A program made the position numbers and the translations under genes. The notes under the pieces were generated by a model, which did no database searches, was not told the origin of the DNA, and saw only the letters and a program-made list of their open reading frames with translations. Positions 44,069-52,974 of a DNA stretch of 64,000 nt are shown here, one piece after another (within the stretch, counting starts at the first letter, position 1; each line of letters opens with the position of its first letter). This stretch comes from Symsagittifera roscoffensis (taxonomy: Eukaryota > Xenacoelomorpha > Acoela > Convolutidae), in NCBI RefSeq assembly GCF_963678635.1, contig NC_087062.1:82794012-82858011 (forward strand), in the 5' to 3' direction.

Positions 44069-44763
44069 TTAAAAATAACTTTTATAAATACAAGATTTAA
44101 TATCTGTGTACGATTTCACTAGTTTTACTGCCGCCATCTTTTCCAATGAGTTTTCCGCGGCCCTACTCAGGCTCCTCACTGCAAACTGCAGCGCTGAGTA
44201 AGGCCGCCACCAAGCTTGATATATCTCCTCCAACATAATATCAAGCTCTATTTTTTGTCTAAACTCTGCCTCTGCCACTGGCTTTTTGAAGAATTCTTCT
44301 TGAAACTAAAAGAAATTTATATGGTATTTCTATGTTGCCATGCCACTTGAATAAAAAAAATTTTTTTATTATTTTTAAAATTGGGTGTATTGTAAAACAA
44401 ACTTACATCCTCTCCAAAGAATAAGGACAAAAAGTCCATTGTCTCTTGGGAAACCACATGGTTTCCACTCCATGGGCTCCGAAGTTTCTTCGCGAAGCAC
44501 CTACTTTGTATTGAGCCCAGCTCAAACAGTTCATCAGTATTCAGGACCGGATACTTGAAGATGTAACTCCGGTCCATGAATATCATGAATTCCATGGGCG
44601 TCAGATTTGCACCCTTTTCGACTAAACCGTCGTAGATTTCCACCCTTCTCTCAACTTCCTTGTCCTCCAGCAAGGCTTCGTTTGTGAAATCTAACTCACC
44701 CCGCAAGTTCAAAAACTTCTCGGGGAAGTCCACCAGATTGTCTTCAGGCTCGATATAACTCAT
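44069..44763 (-). CDS. Spliced antisense gene inside the LTR element, 197-residue product, unknown function
   Basis: On the minus strand between pol and env, exon 1 (44,763-44,407) is exactly 119 codons from an ATG. It ends at a GTAAGT donor. A 101-bp intron (44,406-44,306) ends in TTTCTTTTAG, and exon 2 (44,305-44,069) continues in phase 0 for 78 codons to TAA. The perfect splice sites, phase and uninterrupted frame argue for a real gene. The product is acidic at its N-terminus and basic near its C-terminus, with no signal peptide or recognised motif. A TATA-like ATAAAAGA lies about 90 bp upstream, and an AATAAA on the minus strand lies near 43,968. Antisense genes are known in some retroviruses; this one is not recognised. 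It could also be a captured host gene. Confidence 0.7.
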
Positions 44764-45279
44764 TTTTCAAGAAAGCAAAAAATTTTAAAAAATACTGTGA
44801 TAACAGATGAACTTTAAACGGAAAGCAAACAAATGATGTTGCTTTTAGTCCTCTTTTATGAAGAGATGTTTTTTTCATTTTCCTCCTCCAATAAGGAAGG
44901 GGAATGCAGTTGTTAAAATTAACATCAGCATAAACGAACGATTATCATTCCACTGCTAGATCTCAACAAATCAAAACTAAGTGGAAAAACCACGACATTA
45001 AGCCAGAGTGAAAAAAACCACAAAACGATTGGCGAATGAATTACGACTTAAAAAGAGTCATTTCCGAAAGACGCCAAATAACAACGGCCAATCAGAGCTT
45101 AGATTTGCAAAAAAGCAAAAACAGCCTTTAAAAACTAACTGATATACAGTTGTTTTCATTCTTGCTCAATTCCACATCTTTCATTCAAAACCTCCTCTCT
45201 CTCCAAAAAATAAAATCTGCTGAATTCCTCAACAAAAATTGAAATCTAATTCAGATTTTCCATCACAAAAATCTACCAA
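44764..45279. promoter_or_regulatory. Divergent intergenic region between the antisense gene and env
   Basis: This 516-bp non-coding stretch separates two genes transcribed away from each other. It contains AAGGAAGGGGAATGC near 44,893, close to AAGGAAGGGAAATGC in the LTR U3 (about 36,025), and a TATA-like GATATACAG near 45,141 ahead of env. An internal bidirectional promoter is plausible; no experimental support is visible in sequence. Confidence 0.45.
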
Positions 45280-47581
45280 ATGACAAATCCATATAGTGAA
45301 ATAGAGGAAGGCGAACTAATGGACCAAGATCCTGTTCTAACCACTCTCGAGGAAATGCTTAAAGTGAGTACTTTTAAAAATTCTTTTGCTATCATTCACC
45401 ACCAAAAAATAAATTTGCAAAAAATTTATTTGGTTGGTCTTTTAACTCTAATAATACTTTTGAATCAAACCTCAGCATTTGATCCGAAAGAACAATTATA
45501 TGCAAATACTGCAAATAATCTTCGGGTTGCTCATTATGATTGTCAACTAATGACTTCTAACAAAATGTTCTCTCTAAATAAAGTAGCACCTTGCAAAGTC
45601 CAACCAGAAAATATTAAAGTAGCCCATGCTTATGTTACTCTATATCAGAGACATTATCGCACAAAAGTAAATGCGACAATGTGTCGAATCAAACACCAAT
45701 CAATGCGTTGGTTTTGATATTCTTTTGATTCGAGTGGTATCGACGCTCGACAAAATATGATCACTACTGATCTCCATTTATCTGCCGATCAATGTAAATC
45801 GGCCGCCGACAGAGGCTATCTTAACCTAGGTTATGCTAGTATTGGAAATATTCCTTTCAAATTTAATGTTAAAACAGTAACTAATGCCCATGCTGGCAAA
45901 GTTGACGGCAAACATCATAACGAATGTGATGGCCGTTCTTGGATTAAATTGGACACTTTTGAAACTTACATGCAAAATGTAACTCTGACTGTTAACCTCA
46001 AAGATGGAACAGTCAATAATTGGCAAAACATTCCTTTGCCCTGTCCAGTGTCTACAAATGGATGTGAAACAACATCCTTAGACGCTTTTGCTTATACTTG
46101 GGAAGAACTTAACAATTGCATTTTCACTGTTTTAAACAGATTTCCGGCAAAAATGATTCAAAACGAAGAATCATACTATATAATTAAAGGCGATTCTAGC
46201 CCATCTATTCATTCTACCCATACAAGGGATTCTCAAAAATTTATGCTACAGGTGATGAATAAACCGCAATCTTTTTGTGGTCATCCCAGAATAGTGTATC
46301 CAACTTCATATGATTCGCTTTTTATTGCATACACTGACGGTTTCAATATGGATACTGGAATCCAAGTTAAACCAACCCCAGAAACGGGAACTATTCATAA
46401 TACCGGCCAACCAAATTCTACTTTTCTCACATTAAGTGATGATTCGCCGCCACTCCAATTTTCAAGTCATCAAATTGACTACGAAGCTCATATAGGTACC
46501 AAATTGGACTATATTCTTTTTTATAGCTTCTACATGCTCCGAACGGCCGAGTTAGCCCTTCTGCAAAATCAATGTGAGCTAGAACCCTCCTCAATATTAA
46601 ATACTTTAATGCTTTCACTTGAAAGCCCACGTTTGGCTGGCTATATTCTAACCAAAAACCGCTCTATGTTCTTAGAGACCAATGGTAATGTTGCCTGGCT
46701 CTATCATTGTCCAAAATTTTATTCACCTATGCAATTAATGGATGAATGCTATAAACGTATTCCCATTATGTATAAGGAAAATATTCAATTTGTTGATCCA
46801 ATTACGCGACAAACTTTTCAGTCGGCAGATCTACAAGACTGCTCCGACAAACATTCGAATCTCTTTCAACTAGATGTTGATGATGATAAGTCCTGGATTG
46901 AATTAACCCCTCAAATTACAAGGGTTACAGGACCATATCTCCAAAAGAGATAATTCAAAAGATTAAGCATTATTTAGCCTCTAGCCAAGGCGCTTCAATC
47001 TACACTTATGCTCAAATGCAAAAATTCTGGAATATGATTTCTGATAATTCAGAGATGAAAGGAATACTGCAAAAAGTTTCCAGGTCCTTTCTAAATGCAA
47101 AAAAATTCTTTTCAAGGACTCTTACAGCCCACTAGGCTCTTCACAAACAATATATTTGGACTATCTCATCTCTCCAAACTTTTGGAAAAACGAATACACC
47201 CGTATATTCGGGAAAGTACAATACTATTTAGAAAAATGCGGAATAGTCTTCGCTTCTTTTCTATTTGTGAAATTCATACTAGATTGCCTAGTATTCATAA
47301 TAGTGGCTATGCATATTCACAAAATCACCGGCCGCTCACTACACTTCGGCAAAGTATTGCTTGCCGCTTCATATAATATACTTTTCACTTCCATAGTGAC
47401 CTCAATTTTCACTCAAGATGAGCAAACTGAAAAAATAGAACAAGAGTGTGATCAAAAAATACAAGCTCCTCTTTTAGAGGAAATTGATAAAATAAACCAG
47501 GATCGCATGTATCCTCATATCCAATTAACAAGTTTTGAGAGAAGAACTGAAAACTTGGATCACCCAACAAACCCAGTCTAA
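45280..47581 (+). pseudogene. env: Env-like glycoprotein gene, resembling chuvirus/mononegavirus-type glycoproteins, with breaks
   Basis: The gene starts at ATG 45,280. A hydrophobic signal/anchor segment lies at about residues 49-66. The frame meets an in-frame TGA at 45,715-45,717, stays open to 46,953, then shifts frame twice (near 46,945 and near 47,100-47,130, next to an A-run) before a C-terminal part with a strong transmembrane segment (about 47,240-47,320) and an acidic cytoplasmic tail ending at 47,581. The ectodomain is Cys-rich with several N-glycosylation sequons. A C-terminal stretch with ETNGNV, a YHCP-type Cys and a DECY motif recalls glycoproteins shared by chuviruses and by LTR elements that captured them; this is family recognition from memory and is moderate. 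Such proteins would mediate entry, but this copy appears defective. Confidence 0.7.
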
Positions 47582-47605
47582 TAAAACAAATTTCTACTGT
47601 TCTAG
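45364..47605 (+). other. Candidate intron joining the env leader to the accessory ORF
   Basis: A donor-like GTGAGT (45,364-45,369) follows exactly 28 env codons. An acceptor TTTCTACTGTTCTAG ends at 47,605. Both junctions are phase 0, and the 21 nt after the acceptor lead in frame into the ATG at 47,627. Splicing would remove nearly all of env and fuse its acidic 28-residue leader to the accessory protein. Confidence 0.5.
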
Positions 47606-47626
47606 GATATACCAACTGATTCAACT

Positions 47627-48385
47627 ATGGACGCAACACTTGATGACGACTTGAGAGATTTTGAGGATCTTCTCTCACTCCTGCCACCAACCGATCCACT
47701 GGACTCGCAGATGTCAGCACTCACTCAACAACCAACTGTTTCTACTACTACAACACCCACTGCAAAGCCGACCTCAACACGATCTTTCGTTGAGCCACTA
47801 CTTCAAACCAATTCAGCTGTCCCAATAACTACAGCATCAAAGCCACCACCCCTAAAAATTTCACCCCCTGATTTCAAAATACCCCTGGTTCCCTCGAATT
47901 CCAAAATTAAAAAGCGAACCCAGATTGTAAGACCATATGAGATACTAACGGCAAATACGCCGGTATCAACTTCTCATTGTCCAATGACCATTAGGCGACA
48001 GCCCTTGCACCCCACTGAATTAAACACAAAATTACATATTCAGTTAGAAAGGGAACGATACATTAATTCTAAAAGCAATCCTGGCTTCGATATGGATCTC
48101 AATTATGCTTTGAATCCATTAATCAATCGTTTTAAATTAGAAGCCTATCACCCTATAAAAAAAATGTATTCCATAACTAATTCCCTTCTTGAATATCAAA
48201 AAATCTATGTCCCAGCAAAATATCTGACAGCAAAATTACAAACCCCCCAATTAGATGACTATACTGAGCAAATTCAGCGCAGTCATATACATGAAACGCA
48301 CCAAATCCGGGAGCTGAAAAAGCAAATCCACAATCTGAAAACAAAAAATCAACAACTTATAGCCCGGTTGGAAGGAAAATTGTAA
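47627..48385 (+). CDS. Accessory ORF downstream of env, acidic N-terminus and C-terminal coiled coil
   Basis: This intact 252-codon frame lies between env and the 3' LTR. The N-terminus is acidic with bulky hydrophobics (DDDLRDFEDLLSLLPP), as in transcription-activation domains. A Thr/Pro/Ser-rich linker follows, then a basic patch (KIKKR near residue 100) and a C-terminal coiled coil of about 40 residues. No enzyme motif is visible. The ATG at 47,627 could be used directly, or the ORF could be reached in frame by splicing from the env leader. Position and composition suggest a regulatory protein comparable in role to accessory proteins of complex retroviruses; this is inference. It is unbroken while pol and env are broken. 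Confidence 0.75.
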   Translation: MDATLDDDLRDFEDLLSLLPPTDPLDSQMSALTQQPTVSTTTTPTAKPTSTRSFVEPLLQTNSAVPITTASKPPPLKISPPDFKIPLVPSNSKIKKRTQIVRPYEILTANTPVSTSHCPMTIRRQPLHPTELNTKLHIQLERERYINSKSNPGFDMDLNYALNPLINRFKLEAYHPIKKMYSITNSLLEYQKIYVPAKYLTAKLQTPQLDDYTEQIQRSHIHETHQIRELKKQIHNLKTKNQQLIARLEGKL

Positions 48386-48979
48386 GAAATTTATTCTTAT
48401 ATTTAAACATTTATTCTTTCGCTTTATATAGCTATGTAGTATAGCTATTAATTTCCTTTCAACAATTTTGACTTTTATAAAAAACAAAAAACACAAAAAA
48501 ATACTCCCTTTGTATGAACCAGTCCTCCCCTTATTACGCGTTTGGACAGACTTCACATACTTCAGGAAGAAAAGGAGACTTCGGAAAAAGAATGTTCAAG
48601 GAATAAAACTAACCTTCAAACTTTTGAGAAACAGATAATTTTGATGTATTTAATTTTATAGTTAAATCCCTTGGTTGTGTAAACTCTATTTTGATTTATA
48701 AATGTAACTGATGTATTTATATTTATTCAAGCCTGACTCAAAGTATCAGTTGATTAAAAACATCTGCTACCTGTAATACCAATAAACTACTAACCAACTT
48801 TATGAGATCGAAAGAAAAAGCTTATGTTCAAAAACATCTGCTAACATCCGTAATACCAACAAACTTTATGAGATTGAAAGAAAAAGCTTCGATCGATCAA
48901 CAATTACCCCACTATTCAAGTGAAAGTAATAAAAATGAAAGTTTTAGTTTTTTTCCTTCTCCAAATAGGAGGATGGATA
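48386..48979 (+). other. 3' untranslated stretch with a diverged duplication and a polypurine tract
   Basis: It is AT-rich and non-coding. Two diverged copies of a segment of about 70 bp with ACATCTGCTA, GTAATACCAA and AAAGAAAAAGCTT lie near 48,758-48,826 and 48,830-48,895. A purine tract AGGAGGATGGATA (48,967-48,979) abuts the right LTR and is the likely plus-strand primer. Confidence 0.65.
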
Positions 48980-49608
48980 TGTTCTGATTTCAAATAGAAA
49001 CAGAATCATGAATTATTTTATTGCGTTCACAAAATGTGACGCCGCCGCCACCACAAAAGAAATATGTTTTTATTCCCCTGCAAAAGGAAGGGAAATGCTA
49101 TTGGAATAATTCGTATAACGTTTTAAGCATTGAGAATTGAAACGACTATTCTCATTCAAAGCGAATATTAACGATTCCTCTCGTAAAGTACGAGCATACG
49201 AAACCTTCTTCTCGTAAAATACGAATGTACGAATAAAGAATACGAAGTTAAAAGAAACTTCTCATTTGATACGAAAAGTGGCGTGATTTCCCCATTTGAG
49301 TATAAATAGAAGCTCAAACTACGGGAATTCATTCCAACAACTTCTCTTCTACCACCATCACCACTCTCCTCAACCACCCCAACCCTTCTCTAAAATAATA
49401 TTCAATCTCAGAGAAAATATCTCCAATCTCACCGTAAAAAATAAATATTGAGTCAAAAGGCAACTTGCTGTAAATTCATACTAACTTCTTTTTTAATAAA
49501 ATATTTCTCAGCGAATTTTAGATTTACTTTCTAAGATAGAAAGTAGAAAGGACCCTTTATTCCTAGCAAGCGTTTTGTCCGACGTCAATAGTTTTTGCTA
49601 GCGTAATA
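48980..49608 (+). repeat. Right (3') LTR, 629 bp
   Basis: It begins TGTTCTGATT and ends GCGTAATA like the left LTR, with about ten differences in all. TATAAATA is at 49,301-49,308 and the polyadenylation signal is conserved. CAAT (49,609-49,612) follows as the second target duplication copy. Confidence 0.97.
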
Positions 49609-49612
49609 CAAT

Positions 49613-50470
49613 CAGAATCCAGCAAAATTAAATTTTTTAATACTTAGCTCTTGTGCTAAATTACGTTATCTATTCATAGGGATGGATATTCTTCAGTAGG
49701 TACCATAGGGGGAAGTTTTTAAGTAAATTCCATGGGTTCAAAAATTGATCTAGAGGGCATAATGTGGCTTTAAAAAACTTCTTTACATATGGACAAGAAG
49801 CCGTATTTTGTGATCTGAGCTTGTAATGTCGAAATCATGTCCTTAACTTAAACTAAAATGTCAGAAGTCAAAATTTTAAAATTCTGACCAACCATTTTTA
49901 ACCACATTCAAATCAGTTTGAGACTGATTTTCAAGGCTCAAAAAAATTCAGATTTTGGTCCATTTAGGGCTTAAGAAACTAAAACTATTACATAGTTCAC
50001 TTCAAACTAAATCATTGCGTTTTTCGTCTATGTTTAATTAATGCCTAAGGATCATCTGTAATACCCGTTGACGTTTTTGTGCTATAAATCATTTTTTAAA
50101 ATAATTCATATCCTTTCATGAAAAAATTTAACTACGAGAAAAAAAACTTATGATAAGTACGAGAGAAAAAGAAAAGCATTCAAAATTGCTCCTGAGGGCA
50201 TTTTTTTCAATCGCTAAACCATACAGCAGATTCGGAAGTCAGTGCCTATTGTTAAGAAACATTAAGCTCATTAAGCGCTTTGTTGTACCAACTTTCAGAA
50301 AATGACAGACTATTCGTACTTTTTTCTGGATTCAAAATAAAACTTTTTTAGGAACAATCCCTGGCCATGGAAAAATATTTCGTTAAAACAATAACTTTTT
50401 TTCGAAATATATCCCAATTGGCGGAAATCTATAAGGTTTTGCATTTTTCTTTGAAGTCAGATCAAATTCA
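49613..50470. other. AT-rich flank, nothing recognised
   Basis: No reading frame with recognisable features, no RNA gene and no element boundary were found. Confidence 0.4.
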
Positions 50471-50471
50471 T

Positions 50472-50477
50472 TTTATT
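50472..50477 (-). promoter_or_regulatory. Polyadenylation signal of the LITAF gene
   Basis: AATAAA on the minus strand lies 98 bp downstream of the LITAF stop codon, a suitable distance for the terminal exon's 3' end. Confidence 0.6.
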
Positions 50478-50574
50478 CTATATATTCACAAATTTTCACC
50501 GAGTTTTCGAGCAGTCGGTTTAATTCTCGGAAGCTCTGACTTTTCGCCAGGTCTTTTTAAAACTAAATCTGCAG

Positions 50575-50754
50575 CTAGAATGCATCCTTTGATCCGAGGG
50601 TAGCGTTGCAGTTTGGGCAGGTGTGAACAGCCCTCTGACATTCGTCGACGCAGAATGGGATGAGACAACAGCCAAAACCCAGTCCGATGAACCAGAGTCC
50701 GAAACAGATGAGCCAGGTTTCTCCGCTCGCTTCGTGGTGCACACTCGTTGTGAT
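50575..50754 (-). CDS. Terminal exon of a LITAF-domain gene (host)
   Basis: On the minus strand an acceptor TATTTTAG (bases 50,755-50,756 complement the AG) opens a 59-codon exon ending TAG at 50,575-50,577. It encodes the C-terminal part of a LITAF domain: TWLICFGLWF followed by GCCLIPFC, the membrane-dipping hydrophobic segment, and then HTCPNCNATLG, the second zinc-binding knuckle. Known: LITAF-family proteins bind zinc and sit on endosomal/lysosomal membranes. AATAAA on the minus strand lies at 50,472-50,477, about 100 bp past the stop. I could not find the upstream exon; the region beyond contains foldback elements. It is visibly more GC-rich than its surroundings. The longer minus-strand frames that overlap it are in the wrong frame. 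Confidence 0.85.
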   Translation of the reverse strand: MTTSVHHEASGETWLICFGLWFIGLGFGCCLIPFCVDECQRAVHTCPNCNATLGSKDAF

Positions 50755-50998
50755 CTAAAATACAAAATTTCCACAACATAAAAAAGCAGGTACTGTCACT
50801 TGATTAAGTCTAGAAAAAACCGAGCGCAACGCATGAACTGATTGATTTTTCAGTTTCACCACTAATTTTGCACTTAAAAATAATTATAACTCAATGAATG
50901 CATTAGTCGAGGGGTTTCATAAGTTTTTGAAAGTTTTTGAAAACAAATTCTTTTTTGAGCGTTTTTATAGCTTGTATCTTGAAATTATTACATGAATT

Positions 50999-51071
50999 GA
51001 AGGGGTGGAATTAGGGGGGTTGTGGGCGTATGCTCTCCTCAACCCCCCAACAACCCCCCCTCCACCCCTTC
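50999..51071. repeat. GC-rich hairpin (foldback element end)
   Basis: GAAGGGGTGGA (50,999-51,009) pairs perfectly with TCCACCCCTTC (51,061-51,071); the intervening G-rich and C-rich runs extend the stem. It resembles the tip of a small palindromic MITE in an AT-rich background. Confidence 0.75.
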
Positions 51072-51744
51072 AGGGATTCGACCCCCTGCCAAAGATCAAT
51101 GTCCAGAGCTAGCTATAAAGATTTTTTCAAACCGGCATAACTTAACAAAAAACGACCACAAGTGACAATGTTTGAAATTTGAGCTGAGGTTTTAAATGCA
51201 TTTCAGGTGGTGCAAAAAACTCCATTCAAAAGTGGCTACGTAAAAAACAGAAAAGGTATAAATAATAAAGTAAAGTACACCGATCACAAATTATTCATCC
51301 TTTCTTCGAAAGTCGGAACAATAAATCCAGCCTTGAACGTATCTGAAAATATGATTAAAATTGTATCAAAAGACACGTTCATTGTTTTCTCCACGTTTTA
51401 GCCGAAAAGCTAAAGGTTGCAATCTTAAAAACACTTAGAATTCCAATGGTGCTTTAATGATGTTATTTTTTAACTGTGATTACAACGAAGAAAAAAAGTC
51501 GGCTGAAAACCTTGTCGTTCTTATGCTCTGCTGTGTTATTTACCTGGCACCAAAAATAATATACGCTATAGCTACATATAGGGTCCAAAAAATTATGGTA
51601 AACGGTAGTTTTTTCTCAGTTAACTTTTTAGAGATACCTTGTCAGCTGAAGCTTATTTATTAGTTTGGATGAACTATGACTTCATTACAAATATACCCTC
51701 GTGTAATTTCGAAACCGCATTTATGTCGTTATTGATAATTCTAA
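51072..51744. other. AT-rich intergenic region, nothing recognised
   Basis: Short reading frames (for example 51,207-51,401) have no recognised motifs. The missing upstream LITAF exon was not found here. Confidence 0.35.
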
Positions 51745-51745
51745 T

Positions 51746-52340
51746 CAGGCGCGGATCTAGGAATTTCTCGAGAGGGCGGATTTTCAAAAAACTTTTGAAA
51801 GTTTTCTAGACCTTTTTTTTAGGTCGACCAAAATGATTTTCTGAGCTCTCCCATATCACAATAAAGACCCTAGGTTGATCAAATTTTCTGCGCCGCAGGC
51901 ATTCAAAAATAAACAAGCCAAAAAAGGCGTTTTTATGCATTCTTTGGAAAAATTCGATAAATAATTGAGTTTTTTCGGCAGGTGCTCCCTCATAAAAATT
52001 AGTATATATTGGCGCCAAAGGCACCTTTAAAAAAAATTTACGGGTCAGTCATCCAAAAATGGATGTCTCAAAATAGTACAAAGGGGGGACCATTTGGGTA
52101 GGCACGGGGTCGAGTCCCCAAGAAAAAGCGTCCGCTCCCCCCTCTCCTAAATCCGCTACTAAGGGGTGGATTTAGAAGGGGCAGACGCTTCCCCCTCAGG
52201 GATTCTACCTTCTGCCGACCCAAAGGGGTCCCCCTTTGGTACTTTGTAAGAAATCCATTTTTGGTTGATCGACCGTAAAATTTTTCTTAAGGCGCCTTTG
52301 GCGCCAATATATACTAATTTTGAGGGTGAAACTAAATTTT
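51746..52340. mobile_element. MITE/foldback elements with a shared inverted repeat centred near 52,160
   Basis: About 51,985-52,160 is the reverse complement of about 52,161-52,335 at roughly 75-80% by eye; anchors are TATATTGGCGCCAAAGG on the left and CCTTTGGCGCCAATATA on the right. A MITE-like end CAGGCGCGGATCTAGG at 51,746 faces CCTAAATCCGCTAC at 52,146-52,159. No transposase is present. These look like two related non-autonomous elements head to head, or one element with long arms. Confidence 0.7.
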
Positions 52341-52974
52341 TTTTGGTCAAAATTTTTAACAAAGTGCCTAAAAAAGTAGTATTGTATCGTGTCCCGATTC
52401 CTAAGGGGGGGGGGGCGTCCTAAGGGGGGGTCCTCACATAAAGCAAAATTGTATGAAAGGGGTCCTTATTTTTTTGGAGGACCCCTATCCTAGGATTTTG
52501 TAAATGAACGTAAGTTCCCACTCCTAAAGTAAAAGACCTCCTCCTTAGGATCTTGTTAAGCTGAGCTTAACAACCGGGACCCAATACAATAATTCCTTCT
52601 AATTCCTTTTAAAGCGGTCCCTTTTTCCGCGATAATTAAAGTTAATCGTCCTAATTCCTGAACTTTTCTTTTTTGTCCTAGTTTCATGTGGATATCATTT
52701 CCTGGCTTTCTTTCTTTTCGTCTAAGATTTGTCATGCTATTAAAGTTTGTTATTGAAAACAAGCCTAAGGATTTCACACATTTTTTTGAATTAACACTTG
52801 GTTTGCGTCTACTAGTTTATTTGCCTGAAGCTATTTATGTTAAAACAGTGATTGAGCTCAATACGAGTATTCAATTAGTTGTAAATTGGTAAAAACCAAA
52901 ACATATACAAGTCGAAGTATAAAAAGGACGAACAGTAAAAATCATCTGAAAATATATGTTTCAGACTTTAATGT
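52341..52974. other. Intergenic region with G-rich runs, no gene recognised
   Basis: It contains a G tract near 52,407 and CCTAAGG-type repeats up to about 52,550. The reading frame at 52,686-52,892 has no recognised features. Confidence 0.35.

Noticed and set aside
50486-50779. Two longer minus-strand frames over the LITAF exon
   Set aside because: They are in the wrong frames; the third frame gives the LITAF Cys pattern with splice acceptor and polyadenylation signal.
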